64,000 nt of DNA from an uncultured Eubacteriales bacterium (GCA_900546845.1 UREK01000013.1:1-64000); one strand, 5' to 3'. Numbered from the stretch's first letter, positions 7,890 through 19,470 are shown. The notes: a model not told the origin generated them from the sequence alone. Made by a program: numbers and translations.

Positions 7890-7970
7890 CATGGAACCTT
7901 GCGGATGGGAGCGGGTTCGATCAGTCGATAGGGTGAAAAGGAACGCCGCGGCAAAAGCCGCGGCGTTTCG
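7890..7970 (+). ncRNA. Candidate small RNA of about 80 nt between TFR copy B and rex
   Basis: Predicted transcript from the orphan promoter at 7856-7884 to a perfect 11-bp hairpin (AACGCCGCGGC/GCCGCGGCGTT, loop AAAA) at 7942-7967 followed by only three Ts. The hairpin can also end the rex transcript on the opposite strand. The candidate rests on promoter and hairpin spacing alone; no family was recognised. Confidence 0.3.
7942..7967. terminator. Bidirectional hairpin downstream of rex
   Basis: An 11-bp perfect GC-rich stem with an AAAA loop, 30 bp past the rex stop codon. On the minus strand it is followed by CCTTTTC, on the plus strand by TCGC. T runs are short on both sides, so efficiency is uncertain. 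Confidence 0.6.
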
Positions 7971-7996
7971 CATCGCAAAATCAGTGCCTACCCGCT

Positions 7997-8629
7997 TTAA
8001 TCGTTGGCCACGTCATGCTCGATCTTGTAGCTCAGTTCGCTCAAACTGTCGTTAAGGTGTACGTTCTCGATCGGCACCGCAGCCACCAAGTCGACCGGCA
8101 CGAAATTCCAAATGCCCTTGATGCCGGCAGCGACCATACGCTCCGCGATCTCCTGCGCAGCACTCCGGCGGGCGGCGATCACGCCGATGTCCACGCCATG
8201 GGTGCGGATGAACGCTTCCATCTCCTCAGCGGCATAGACGGGCTTGCCATTGATCTCCTGGCCGACAAGCTCCGGATTTACGTCAAACAGCGCAAGCACG
8301 TTGAAGCCTGCGGACGAGAACCCCTCAAAATTGGTAAGCGCGTGGCCGATATTGCCTGCGCCGACGATTATGACGGAATGCTCCCGGTCAAGCGCCAGGA
8401 TGGACTTGATCTCCGAAAGCAGAGTACGGACGTTATAGCCATACCCTTGCTGGCCAAACCCGCCAAAACAATTGAAATCCTGCCGCACCTGCGACGCGTT
8501 CAAGCGCATCTGCTGTGCGAGCTTTTCCGACGAGATGCGCTCGACCCCCTGGCTCTCCAGCATCACCAGATGCCGGTAATACCGGGGCAAGCGCTTAATC
8601 ACAGCTTCCGAAACCTTTTTGAATGCCAT
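7997..8629 (-). CDS. rex: Redox-sensing transcriptional repressor Rex
   Basis: A 210-aa full-length Rex. The N-terminal winged helix contains ISSEKLAQQMRLNASQVRQD and FGGFGQQGYGYNV; the Rossmann domain has VGAGNIGHAL for NADH/NAD binding. Rex senses the NADH/NAD ratio and represses fermentation and redox genes. GGAGGAAG precedes the ATG. No clear Rex operator (TTGTTAA-type palindrome) was found near the gene. It is transcribed towards TFR copy B. Confidence 0.97.
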   Translation of the reverse strand: MAFKKVSEAVIKRLPRYYRHLVMLESQGVERISSEKLAQQMRLNASQVRQDFNCFGGFGQQGYGYNVRTLLSEIKSILALDREHSVIIVGAGNIGHALTNFEGFSSAGFNVLALFDVNPELVGQEINGKPVYAAEEMEAFIRTHGVDIGVIAARRSAAQEIAERMVAAGIKGIWNFVPVDLVAAVPIENVHLNDSLSELSYKIEHDVAND

Positions 8630-8773
8630 ACTCTTCCTCCGCTCATCCGCCCGCGCGGGAAATCATCGTTTTTTATTTTATCCACTTTTCCCGAAAATCG
8701 CAAGCGGCTTATGGAAAAAGCACGCCGCATTTTGCATTGTTTTGGCGGCAGTGCTGCAAAATCTGCGTTTTTC

Positions 8774-9502
8774 CTATATACGCATGAACAAGGATGCGTT
8801 TTCTTCCCGCCGCCATTCGCCGGAAACGCCGCAGTATGCCGCGCCAAGCTCGATGTGCAGCATGGCGATCCCGCAGTCCAGCTTCCCATAGCCAAAGTTG
8901 GCGGAAGTGTTTTCCACGGCGATCCCGTCCTCCCGTACGCGGAAGCGCCAGGGCTGCCCGTTCACCGCAGAGGGCGCGCGCCGCGCGCATTCGATCGCCC
9001 GCTTCTGCCAGGCGGGGAGCGCGCCGAATTCCTCCGCGCTGAGCCCCGTCAGCTTTTCATAAGAGCGCCGCGGCCGTGCGGCATATTCCTCATCCGGCAC
9101 GCCGATGGAAATGATGCAGACGACGTGTTCCCCTTCCGCAAGCGGAATCGCCGCGAGGGCGTTCTTTTTGTTGTAGGAAGCGCCGAGCCAGCATGTACCA
9201 AGGCCCATCGCCGTGCATTCAAGCGAGAACGCCTCGCCTACGTAGCCCGCCATCTCAGGCTCTGCGTCCTCCTTCGCAATAACCGCTGCGAAAGCATCCG
9301 TTCCCCGCACCTTGCCGTACCAAAGGAACGCCGGCTTGAATGCGCGTTCCGCCGCGCCAAGGGCGATGCGCACGCCGTGCGCGCACAAAAGCTCCGCCAT
9401 GCCCGCGAGCGTCTGGAGCTGCGCTTCCTCCGGAGCCGCTTTATATTTGCGCACGGAGAAGCGCCGCTCAGACGCCTCATACCAGCGCTGCATGCTGTCC
9501 AT
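8774..9502 (-). CDS. Nitroreductase family protein (TM1586-type)
   Basis: A 242-aa flavin-dependent protein. The RRFSVRKYKAAP start and the second half (ARRAPSAVNGQPWRFRV) are typical of the putative TM nitroreductase family, in which two half-domains form one FMN site. Physiological substrate unknown. The ATG at 9502 is chosen over a TTG two codons upstream; a purine-rich GGGAGAATTGGGA lies before it. It follows uvrA by 25 bp and may be co-transcribed with uvrB-uvrA. Confidence 0.85.
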   Translation of the reverse strand: MDSMQRWYEASERRFSVRKYKAAPEEAQLQTLAGMAELLCAHGVRIALGAAERAFKPAFLWYGKVRGTDAFAAVIAKEDAEPEMAGYVGEAFSLECTAMGLGTCWLGASYNKKNALAAIPLAEGEHVVCIISIGVPDEEYAARPRRSYEKLTGLSAEEFGALPAWQKRAIECARRAPSAVNGQPWRFRVREDGIAVENTSANFGYGKLDCGIAMLHIELGAAYCGVSGEWRREENASLFMRI

Positions 9503-9527
9503 TCCCAATTCTCCCCCGTTTCGTCCG

Positions 9528-12383
<2,856 letters not shown>

Positions 12384-12436
12384 GGTTTCTTCCTCATTTA
12401 TCGCAAAAAGTCGAATTCGTTTCTATCGCGCGCCGC

Positions 12437-14470
12437 CTACTTTTTGGGCGACTTGCGCGTCCTGCCGCGCGCTTTTTTGGCGCTGCCCGGCGTGCCCGGC
12501 GCGGGCTTTTTGACCGCCGCGCCGTCGCCCGTGAGCGCAAACAGCTCGTCGCGCAGCTTGGCCGCCGCTTCAAAATCGAGCTCCGCCGCGGCCTGGCGCA
12601 TCTGTGCGCGCAGGATCTCAATGCGCTCCTGCCGCTCGGCCTCGGTCATGCCGCCTTCGTCCCGCTTCGCCTTGTGCGAGATCTCCAGCACATTATGCAC
12701 CGCCTTGCGGACGCTGCGCGGCGTAATGTTGTGCGCCGCGTTATAGGCCTGCTGTTTCTCGCGGCGGCGGTTGGTCTCGTCGATCGCGCGGCGCATGGAA
12801 TCGGTGATCTCGTCGGCATACATGATGACGCGGCCGTCCACGTTGCGCGCGGCGCGGCCTATGGTCTGCACGAGCGAGGTCGTGGAGCGCAGAAATCCCT
12901 CCTTGTCCGCGTCGAGGATTGCCACAAGGCCCACCTCTGGCAGGTCGAGACCTTCGCGCAGCAGGTTGATGCCCACGAGCACATCAAACTCACCGAGCCG
13001 GAGATCCCGGATAATCTCCATGCGTTCGATGGTTTCAATATCGGAATGCATATAGCGCACGCGCACGCCCATGGAATCGAGGTATTCCGTCAGCGTTTCA
13101 GCCATGCGCTTGGTAAGCGTCGTTGCGAGGGTGCGGTATCCACGCTCCGCCATCCGTTTAACCTCACCAAGCAGGTCGTCGATCTGCCCTTTCACCGGGC
13201 GCACGCTGATCTCCGGGTCAACAAGGCCCGTTGGCCGGATAATCTGTTCCACCGTCTGGCTCGCAAGGCCGAGCTCGTAATCCCCCGGCGTGGCGGAAAC
13301 GCAGATGAGCTGGTGGATGCGTGCGCTGAACTCTTCAAAGCGCAGCGGCCGGTTATCGAACGCCGAAGGCAGGCGGAATCCATATTCCACCAGGTTCTCC
13401 TTGCGCGAGCGGTCCCCGCTGTACATGCCGCGCACCTGCGGCAGCGTCACATGGGATTCGTCCACGATCATGAGGAAATCCCCGGGGAAATAATCGAGCA
13501 GCGTAAACGGCGGCTGCCCGGGCCTGCGGCCGTCAAAATAGCGGGAATAGTTTTCGATGCCCTGGCAATAGCCGATCTCCCGCATCATCTCGATGTCATA
13601 CAGCGTGCGCTGTTCGATGCGCTGGGCCTCGAGCAGCTTGTCCTGCGCCTTAAATTCGTCCACGCGCTTCCATAGATCCGTTTCGATCTGTCCGATCGCG
13701 CTTTCAAGCTTTTCCCGCCCGGTCGCGTAATGCGAGGCCGGGAACACAGCGACATGCGCGCGCCCGCAGAGAACCTCGCCCGTGAGGGGGTTCACCTCGC
13801 TGATGCGCTCGATCTCATCCCCGAAAAACTCTACGCGCAGCACCTTGTCCGACCAGTTCATGGGGAAGATGTCCAGCACATCCCCCTTGGCGCGGAACGT
13901 GCCGCGCGAAAAGTCGATCTCGTTGCGCTGGTATTGGATGTCCACGAGCCGCCGGATGACCTCGTCCCGCTCAATCCGCATCCCTTCGCGCAGGGAGATC
14001 GACAGCTTCAGGTATTCCGCCGGGTCGCCCAGCGCGTAAATGCAGGAAACAGACGCAACGATAATCACGTCCTTCCGTTCGTTCAGGGCGCAGGTCGCGC
14101 TGTGGCGCAGCTTGTCGATTTCGTCGTTGACGGTGGAGACTTTTTCGATATACGTATCGGAGGAGGCAATGTACGCCTCCGGCTGGTAATAATCGTAATA
14201 GGATACAAAATATTCCACCGCGCTGCCGGGGAAGAATTCCCGGAGCTCAGAGCAGAGCTGTGCGGCAAGGGTCTTGTTGTGCGCGATGACGAGCGTAGGC
14301 TTCTGCACGCGCTCGATCACCTTTGCCATGGTGAAGGTTTTCCCGCTGCCGGTCACGCCAAGCAGCACCTGTGTCTTGTCGCCGCGCAAAACGCCTTCCG
14401 CAAGTTTTTCGATGGCCTGCGGCTGATCGCCCTGCGGTTCGAACGGTGACACCACCTTAAATTCGTTCAT
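12437..14470 (-). CDS. uvrB: Excinuclease ABC subunit B
   Basis: Full-length UvrB, 677 aa. Walker [17 protein letters not shown] near residue 38, the DNA-inserting beta-hairpin region [17 protein letters not shown], the helicase motif DESH and the C-terminal UVR motif ([18 protein letters not shown]) for UvrC contact are all present. The last 25 residues are a basic [13 protein letters not shown] tail. It is the first gene of the uvrB-uvrA transcript. The upstream sequence contains GAACCTATTCTA, which is only a partial match to the Gram-positive LexA box. Confidence 0.99.
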   Translation of the reverse strand: MNEFKVVSPFEPQGDQPQAIEKLAEGVLRGDKTQVLLGVTGSGKTFTMAKVIERVQKPTLVIAHNKTLAAQLCSELREFFPGSAVEYFVSYYDYYQPEAYIASSDTYIEKVSTVNDEIDKLRHSATCALNERKDVIIVASVSCIYALGDPAEYLKLSISLREGMRIERDEVIRRLVDIQYQRNEIDFSRGTFRAKGDVLDIFPMNWSDKVLRVEFFGDEIERISEVNPLTGEVLCGRAHVAVFPASHYATGREKLESAIGQIETDLWKRVDEFKAQDKLLEAQRIEQRTLYDIEMMREIGYCQGIENYSRYFDGRRPGQPPFTLLDYFPGDFLMIVDESHVTLPQVRGMYSGDRSRKENLVEYGFRLPSAFDNRPLRFEEFSARIHQLICVSATPGDYELGLASQTVEQIIRPTGLVDPEISVRPVKGQIDDLLGEVKRMAERGYRTLATTLTKRMAETLTEYLDSMGVRVRYMHSDIETIERMEIIRDLRLGEFDVLVGINLLREGLDLPEVGLVAILDADKEGFLRSTTSLVQTIGRAARNVDGRVIMYADEITDSMRRAIDETNRRREKQQAYNAAHNITPRSVRKAVHNVLEISHKAKRDEGGMTEAERQERIEILRAQMRQAAAELDFEAAAKLRDELFALTGDGAAVKKPAPGTPGSAKKARGRTRKSPKK

Positions 14471-14693
14471 ATCGTTCCGTTCCGTCTTTCCTCAATACAC
14501 GCCTGAACCTATTCTACCAAATAACGCAAGGAAAGAAAACTCCCCGCGCACATTCTTCCGATATTTTGTTTGGAGCGCATCTCCCGGCTGCGGAAGTAAT
14601 TGGCCGCATTTCCAAGCGTCCCATATTGTGTGGCGGCGCAGCGAAATGATAGCATACATTATGCACAATACACTGATTTAGGATGTGAAATGA

Positions 14694-14867
14694 ATGGACG
14701 CCCTCTTTCTCCTTTATGTCGGCGCGATCCCCGTCGTGCCGCTGATCGGCGCTGGAATCTTTAAGCGCCGCAGGGATACCCGGCGGCGCAATGTATGCTA
14801 TGGACTTTTTGCCTTGCAGCTGCTGCTGAGCATCGGCTGCGCCGTGGTATACCTCAAGCAGCATTGA
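14694..14867 (+). CDS. Predicted small two-helix membrane protein (57 aa)
   Basis: A short open frame on the strand opposite its neighbours. The first hydrophobic helix (MDALFLLYVGAIPVVPLIGA) is followed by a basic hairpin (FKRRRDTRRRN) and a second helix (YGLFALQLLLSIGCAVVYL). AGGA lies 10 nt before the ATG. The alternation of hydrophobic helix, arginine-rich turn and hydrophobic helix is unlikely by chance and fits a helical hairpin with a cytoplasmic turn or the positive-inside rule. No family was recognised. It ends 9 bp before the convergent coaX stop. Confidence 0.55.
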   Translation: MDALFLLYVGAIPVVPLIGAGIFKRRRDTRRRNVCYGLFALQLLLSIGCAVVYLKQH

Positions 14868-14876
14868 CCGCCATGC

Positions 14877-15644
14877 TCATTTGTTCATGCGGTAAATGTA
14901 GTTGAGCCCTTCGAGCGTCAGCGTCGGGTTCAGCACGTCAATGCAATCCGTCTCCGCCGCGATCATGGAAGACATGCCGCCCGTTGCAACGACCGTCGGC
15001 GGAGCGGAAAGCTCCTTTTCCATGTGCCGCACGATGTTTTCCACAAAACCCACAAAGCCGTTGATGATGCCGGATTGGATGCCATCCTTCGTGTTTTTGC
15101 AGATGGCATGCTCCGGCTTAACGTATTCAACCTTATGCAGCATGGCCGCCTTTTCGACAAGCGCATCGGTGGAGACGATGATGCCCGGGCCGATCGCGCC
15201 TCCGAGGAAAGCGCCGTCTTCGGAAACGACGGAAAACGTCGTCGCAGTGCCAAAGTCGATGATGATAACGGGGCCGCCGTAGCTGCGGTATGCCGCGACA
15301 GCGTTGCAGATACGGTCTGCGCCCAAAAGCTCGGGATAGTCATACCAGATGTCAAGTCCCAATTCCAGCGAAGAGCTCACCATCATCGGCTGCTGGCCAA
15401 AGAAATACAACTGGCACATATGCTCTATGGTGTAATTGACCGACGGCACGACCGAGGAAATGATAATGCCGCGCACATCCTGCGTGGAGAGTCCCAGGTG
15501 GCCAAAAAACGACTCCATCTGCACGCCGTATTCGTCGGAAGTGCGGTGCAGATCCGTCGTCATGCGCCAGGAATTGAGCAGCTTACCGTCCTTATAGAGG
15601 CCGGTCTTGATATTCGTGTTGCCGATGTCCATCGCAAGGAGCAT
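14877..15644 (-). CDS. coaX: Type III pantothenate kinase
   Basis: A 255-aa ASKHA-fold kinase that phosphorylates pantothenate, the first step of coenzyme A synthesis. Motifs: DIGNTNIKTGL (6-16), GADRICNAVAAY, DFGTATTFSVV and GGAIGPGI, covering phosphate, pantothenate and metal binding. Full family length. It follows the ECF S-component gene by 46 bp on the same strand, a link that suggests uptake and activation of pantothenate by one operon. Confidence 0.97.
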   Translation of the reverse strand: MLLAMDIGNTNIKTGLYKDGKLLNSWRMTTDLHRTSDEYGVQMESFFGHLGLSTQDVRGIIISSVVPSVNYTIEHMCQLYFFGQQPMMVSSSLELGLDIWYDYPELLGADRICNAVAAYRSYGGPVIIIDFGTATTFSVVSEDGAFLGGAIGPGIIVSTDALVEKAAMLHKVEYVKPEHAICKNTKDGIQSGIINGFVGFVENIVRHMEKELSAPPTVVATGGMSSMIAAETDCIDVLNPTLTLEGLNYIYRMNK

Positions 15645-15690
15645 AAGTTGCGTTTCCCTTTCCGTCCTTTTGGCCTTTGGGGCGCGCCGG

Positions 15691-16311
15691 TCAGGCGGTG
15701 CGGCGCTTCATATAGGCCTGCAGCGCCTTGCCCGCGACCGTGCAGATGACGACGGCCGCCGCCGCCTCCAATCCACCGTTGAACAACCCCGTAGCAGTGA
15801 AAAGCATCGTCGCCACACCGGCGACATCCGTTCCGAAGGCCTGCGCCAGCAGCGGCGCAGCAAGCAGGTAAAGGATACCGAGGAACAGGACGGTATTGGT
15901 GAGGGAGCCGGCCGCAGAAGCCACAGCCATGCCGACGACATTGTTTTTCGGCGTGATCACGCGATACAGCAGGCCGGATACAAGCCCGACGAGGATGCGC
16001 GGCAGGAAGATCACCGCCAGCACCAGAAGCAGGTTGTACAGCCCGAAGCCCGTATCCGCCCCCAGCAGCAGCGTGGACATGGGCGTTGGGACCATCAGGC
16101 CGCGCAGCAGGCTGGATAAGCCAAAGAAAAACCCAAGGACCATCCCGCCGCGCACGCCGAGGAAGAAGCTGCCCAGGATCACGGGGATATGGATCAGCGT
16201 AATTTCGATCGCACCCGTGGCAATATAGCCGATCGGCGTGAGGGCCAATACAAATATCATTCCGACGAATAAAGCATAAAGCACCAACGTATGAACTTTG
16301 TTATGATTCAT
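15691..16311 (-). CDS. ECF transporter S-component, probably for pantothenate
   Basis: A 206-aa protein with about six transmembrane helices and the ECF S-component pattern GYIATGAIEITLIHIPVILG followed by FFLGVRGGMVLGFFFGLSSL. S-components bind the vitamin and work with a shared EcfAA'T energising module encoded elsewhere. Pantothenate is inferred from the adjacent coaX. GGGAGG lies 8 nt before the ATG at 16311, and a good promoter sits 45 bp upstream; an in-frame ATG at 16359 would lie within the -10 box. Confidence 0.85.
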   Translation of the reverse strand: MNHNKVHTLVLYALFVGMIFVLALTPIGYIATGAIEITLIHIPVILGSFFLGVRGGMVLGFFFGLSSLLRGLMVPTPMSTLLLGADTGFGLYNLLLVLAVIFLPRILVGLVSGLLYRVITPKNNVVGMAVASAAGSLTNTVLFLGILYLLAAPLLAQAFGTDVAGVATMLFTATGLFNGGLEAAAAVVICTVAGKALQAYMKRRTA

Positions 16312-16359
16312 GATTAACCTCCCGCAAACCGTTTTTTGTAGCTTGCCTGTCAAGCGCAT

Positions 16360-16388
16360 ATTATACCTTTATTTTTCTGTGCACGCAA
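16360..16388 (-). promoter_or_regulatory. Promoter of the ECF S-component/coaX operon
   Basis: TTGCGT, 17-bp spacer, perfect TATAAT. The leader is about 40 nt, too short for a known riboswitch. Confidence 0.75.
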
Positions 16389-16478
16389 CCCCCTGCTCGA
16401 TGCTTGCGGCGCTCCCGCGCATCTGTTTCCGAAGTGTAAATTTTCTGTTTGCAGCCCCATTTTGGAAGCACAATGCCC

Positions 16479-16508
16479 TTTACATCCTCCCTGCCGCGCG
16501 ATTATAAT
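16479..16508 (+). promoter_or_regulatory. Promoter of the VanW-family gene
   Basis: TTTACA, 18-bp spacer, perfect TATAAT, about 65 nt upstream of the ATG at 16580. Confidence 0.65.
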
Positions 16509-16579
16509 AACACGAGTGGAAGCCCGTGCGTTTCCCCGACAAAATACGATATTTTTTTGAGATATGAGGTAACCGGAAA

Positions 16580-18154
16580 ATGGCAGAAATCGCAACCGAA
16601 AACAAGGCGCCATCCAGCAGGAAAAAGGGGCTGACGATCGCGCTTATCACGCTCGCGGCCGCGCTTGTGGTCGGCGGAGTGCTGCTGTTTCTCAAGCTCC
16701 GCGCGGATCGCAATGAAGAACTGCGCCAGAGCATCATCCATTCCGGCACCTTCCACCCTGGCATCACCGTGCAGGGCGTGGACGTTTCAGGCATGACGCC
16801 CGCCGAGGCGGCGGAAGCCCTAAAGGGCATGGAACAGGCGCTCGTCAGCGGTGTATCCTTCCGCATCACGGACGGCGAACATACTTATGAATACGACCAG
16901 TCCCATTTTGACATTGCGTTCGACACCGAGGCCGTGCTTGCGGAGGCGATGGCCCTTGGGCGCGAGGGCGATCTGGAATCCCTGCAGGCCGAGCTCGCGG
17001 ACATCGCCGAAAACGGCCGCAGCTTCACTCTCTCCTATACCGCCGTGCCCAACGACGTGGAAGGCTTTGTCGCCAAGATGGCCGCCGAGCTTGACACGCC
17101 TGCCGTAGACGCAACGTTCACCGTCAAGCAGCTTGAGATGAACGATGATACGGACGCCCTCGACGTGGTGAACATCGGCCTCACGGAAGAAGAGATAGCC
17201 GCCGGCGCGGATCTGCGCGACAAGCGGTTCGATTTCATCGAAGGCACGGAAGGATACTCCCTGGATCAGGAAGCGCTTGCCGCGCTCATCCGGGAGCGTG
17301 CCGAGGCCCAGGAATATGGCGAGATCAACTTTGAGCTCTCTGTGGCATATCCTTCCGTCACCGTCGCCACCATTAAGCAATCCTTGGTGCTGCGTTCGAG
17401 CGCATGGACCAGCTATTCCCGCGGCAACTACGGCCGCGCCACTCGTGTCCATAATATGACCAAGGCGTGCGGGCTCATCTACGGCACGGTTCTCCAACCG
17501 GGCGGCGTGCTTTCCTGCAACGACCTGCTCGGCCCGCGTTATGAAAAATACGGTTGGCAGCTCGCGCCCGCGGTCATCGAGGGCGGCGCCGCCACTGAGG
17601 ACCAGCCGGGCGGCGGCGTCTGCCAGGTTTCCACGACGATGTACAACGCCGTGCTCATGGGCGATTACCAAATCGTTTACCGGCAGGCGCATTCGAGCAA
17701 GCTCAGCTATGTGGACGGCGGCCTTGATGCGACGATCAACACCGGCACCATAGACTTCAAATGGAGCAACAACACCGAAGCGCCCATTTATGTTTTCACC
17801 TGGATCGACAAAGACGAAAAGAAGATCTGGTGCGAGATCTACGGCCTGCCCTTCGCCGGCGATTTCGACGAGATCGCGCTCTATTCCGAGGAGCAGGAGC
17901 CGATCCAGCCCACGGCGGACGAGTTCATCCCCAACGCTTCCCTCACCTATCCATATTGGATGGTGAAAAACGCGGCAAAGAAGGGCTACGTTTTTGACAC
18001 GTACAAGATCTATAAGCTCGCTGGCGCTGAAGTGCGGCGGGAAAAGATCGCCACCACCACATATAAGATGCATCCCAACCGTTATTTTGTCTGGCCGGGT
18101 TATGCCGCGGGCACGCCGCTGCTCCCGGAGTATAAGTTGACCCCGGCAGAATGA
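16580..18154 (+). CDS. VanW family protein with peptidoglycan-binding-like repeats
   Basis: A 524-aa membrane-anchored protein. A basic stretch and one transmembrane helix (17-38) precede an extracellular region. Residues 50-250 hold PG_binding_4-type repeats (GITVQGVDVSGMTPAEAAEAL is the typical start). The VanW domain follows, with RVHNMTKACGLIYGTVLQPGG and the signature GGGVCQVSTTMYNA near residue 342. VanW is found in some vancomycin operons but most family members have no resistance role; a cell-wall function is the safer reading. It has its own promoter, and TFR copy C carries its terminator. Confidence 0.92.
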   Translation: MAEIATENKAPSSRKKGLTIALITLAAALVVGGVLLFLKLRADRNEELRQSIIHSGTFHPGITVQGVDVSGMTPAEAAEALKGMEQALVSGVSFRITDGEHTYEYDQSHFDIAFDTEAVLAEAMALGREGDLESLQAELADIAENGRSFTLSYTAVPNDVEGFVAKMAAELDTPAVDATFTVKQLEMNDDTDALDVVNIGLTEEEIAAGADLRDKRFDFIEGTEGYSLDQEALAALIRERAEAQEYGEINFELSVAYPSVTVATIKQSLVLRSSAWTSYSRGNYGRATRVHNMTKACGLIYGTVLQPGGVLSCNDLLGPRYEKYGWQLAPAVIEGGAATEDQPGGGVCQVSTTMYNAVLMGDYQIVYRQAHSSKLSYVDGGLDATINTGTIDFKWSNNTEAPIYVFTWIDKDEKKIWCEIYGLPFAGDFDEIALYSEEQEPIQPTADEFIPNASLTYPYWMVKNAAKKGYVFDTYKIYKLAGAEVRREKIATTTYKMHPNRYFVWPGYAAGTPLLPEYKLTPAE

Positions 18155-18193
18155 TGGCACAGATGCAATACGGAGCTGCTTTTTAGCTCCGTA

Positions 18194-18392
18194 CAGGCTG
18201 TCGATAAAGTGGCAAATGCCACTTTATCGAGGATTGCACATCGCGCTTGCGCCGATGGCGCGGCCAGCGCTCCGTGTAAAGAAAGCCTTGCGGCGCAAGG
18301 CTTTTCGCTCGCACCGCACAGGTCGCTGCTCGCGATCATAAGTCAAGGGCTGCGGCCCTTGACAATCCCGGAGAAACTTTTTCGACAGGCTG
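18194..18392 (+). repeat. TFR repeat, copy C (199 bp; best example of duplicated terminators)
   Basis: Reference copy. Left end CAGGCTGTCGATAAAG, right end TTTTTCGACAGGCTG; the ends form an 11-bp inverted repeat with one mismatch. Inside, in order: a palindrome (TCGATAAAGTGG pairing with CCACTTTATCGA), GCGCTTGCGCCGATGGCGCGGCCAGCGC, the bidirectional terminator-like AAAGCCTTGCGGCGCAAGGCTTTT, and GTCAAGGGCTGCGGCCCTTGAC. It is flanked by two 25-bp hairpins at 18169-18193 and 18393-18417 that differ at one loop base. Open frames across the unit are by-products of its palindromes. Confidence 0.97.
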
Positions 18393-18423
18393 TACGGAGC
18401 TGCATTTTAGCTCCGTATTTTTT
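18393..18423 (+). terminator. Terminator right of TFR copy C
   Basis: Stem TACGGAGCT/AGCTCCGTA followed by TTTTTT. The twin hairpin at 18169-18193, left of the repeat, has the same stem but runs straight into CAGGCTG. Either can end the VanW gene transcript. Confidence 0.88.
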
Positions 18424-18451
18424 GTCATTTCTCCTTGAAATGTGATACAAT
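18422..18451 (+). promoter_or_regulatory. Promoter of the YegP-like gene
   Basis: TTGTCA, 18-bp spacer, TACAAT. The -35 box overlaps the T run of the preceding terminator. Confidence 0.6.
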
Positions 18452-18493
18452 AAAGCCACATAAAAGCAAAACCAACAGAAAGCAGGTGCAAGC

Positions 18494-18868
18494 ATGGGAA
18501 AATTCCTCGTAAAGCAAACGAAATCCGGATTTAAGTTCGACCTCAAAGCCAGCAATGGCGAGACCATCGCAACGTCCGAAGTTTATTCCTCGGAAGCCGC
18601 ATGCCTGAACGGCGTGGAAAGTGTGCGTAAGAACGCGCCTATTGCCAACCTCGAGGATCAGACAACGGATGGCTTTGAGCCGGCCACGCACCCGAAGTTT
18701 GAAATGTATGTGGACAAGGCCGGTGAGTTCCGCTTCCGCCTGAAGGCACGCAACGGCGAGATCATCGCCGTATCCGAAAGCTATAAGGCAAAGGCGAGCT
18801 GCGAAAACGGCATCGCAAGCGTGCGCAAAAATGCGCCCGACGCCGAAGTCGTAAAGGAAGGGGCTTAA
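18494..18868 (+). CDS. YegP/DUF1508 protein with two tandem domains
   Basis: A 124-aa protein built from two repeats of the DUF1508 fold: FKFDLKASNGETIATSEVY (first) and FRFRLKARNGEIIAVSESY (second), each followed by a helix ending in GVESVRKNAP or GIASVRKNAP. The family is widespread; its function is unknown. Probably cytoplasmic (no signal peptide). It is followed after 6 bp by an 83-aa gene, so the two are likely co-transcribed. Confidence 0.93.
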   Translation: MGKFLVKQTKSGFKFDLKASNGETIATSEVYSSEAACLNGVESVRKNAPIANLEDQTTDGFEPATHPKFEMYVDKAGEFRFRLKARNGEIIAVSESYKAKASCENGIASVRKNAPDAEVVKEGA

Positions 18869-18874
18869 CGCGGC

Positions 18875-19126
18875 ATGGAGTTCAAAAACCTGAATTTAGG
18901 CGGCGTGTTGGAAAAAGCCGAAGCGCTTGCAAAGAAGATCGGCGCGGACAAGGCTCTGCTTGCGAGTTTCACCAAGGAACCTGCAAAGACGCTCGAAACC
19001 AAACTTGGCATCGACCTGCCGGATGAGCAGATCAACAAACTTGCAGACGCCATTAAGGCTAAGCTGAACCTCGACCAGGCTGGCGACTTGCTCGGCGGCA
19101 TTGGGAAACTGTTGAATAAGAACTAA
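18875..19126 (+). CDS. Small conserved helical protein, function unknown (83 aa)
   Basis: An acidic/basic, all-helical soluble protein with ADKALLASFTKEPAKTLE, LGIDLPDEQINKLADAIKAK and a C-terminal GGIGKLLNKN. I have seen this pattern in small unannotated proteins of Clostridia, and it faintly resembles Nif11-type leader peptides, but no double-Gly cleavage site or modification genes are nearby. AAGGGG lies about 11 nt before the ATG. Co-transcribed with the YegP-like gene; a terminator follows at 19193. Confidence 0.75.
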   Translation: MEFKNLNLGGVLEKAEALAKKIGADKALLASFTKEPAKTLETKLGIDLPDEQINKLADAIKAKLNLDQAGDLLGGIGKLLNKN

Positions 19127-19470
19127 GGAGCTGCCCTGAAAAACACAGGGAGCGCCATTAGCTGCCTCCAGATAAGGAAGTAATTATGTAGTGGATGCGG
19201 TGCAGTACCGATTAAGGTCTGCGCCGTATCCTTTTGTTATGATAACTCCATTCATAACATCATCCCTTTCGATAAGTTAATAGGGGGGGATTAGGGCTCT
19301 CCCTAAAATGAAATCGGTGCAGCCTGCCGATTTCGGCGGAAACTGTCAGTACAGTTCTCCTGCTCTTTGCGGTATGCGGCAGCGCTCCTGCCGCACCTTC
19401 TGCCGTTTTGCCTGAATGCAGTTCCCGCCCCCGTCTCAGACGGCGCTGCTTCGCTCGTATCATCGCAAAG
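19127..19470. other. 344-bp gene-free stretch: terminator plus a run of four hairpins
   Basis: The first 110 bp hold the terminator of the preceding operon. From 19291 to 19395 four perfect hairpins follow one another: TTAGGG/CCCTAA (19291-19306), GAAATCGG/CCGATTTC (19310-19334), AACTGT/ACAGTT (19341-19356) and TGCGGCAG/CTGCCGCA (19375-19395). No coding sequence is convincing. The stretch borders the AT-rich acquired patch and lies downstream of its hydrolase gene. Confidence 0.6.
19193..19238 (+). terminator. Terminator of the YegP-like/83-aa operon
   Basis: A 13-bp stem (19193-19205 with 19219-19231, two G-U pairs), 13-nt loop, followed by TTTTGTT. Confidence 0.8.

Noticed and set aside
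7525..7978. Several open frames over TFR copies that give similar peptides on both strands
   Set aside because: The frames stay open because the unit is made of GC-rich palindromes. They lack ribosome sites, differ in frame between copies and run into unrelated flanks.
7997..8700. Rex operator near rex
   Set aside because: No TTGTTAA or TTGTGAA inverted repeat with the right spacing was found in the flanks.
14480..14530. LexA box upstream of uvrB
   Set aside because: GAACCTATTCTA matches only part of the GAAC-N4-GTTC consensus; too weak to annotate.
16580..18154. Vancomycin resistance determinant
   Set aside because: VanW domains are widespread without resistance; no vanHAX genes are present. 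The VanS/VanR-like pair is 8 kb away and unrelated by context.
18875..19126. RiPP precursor with Nif11-type leader
   Set aside because: Only a faint resemblance; no core peptide after a double-Gly site and no modification or export genes beside it.
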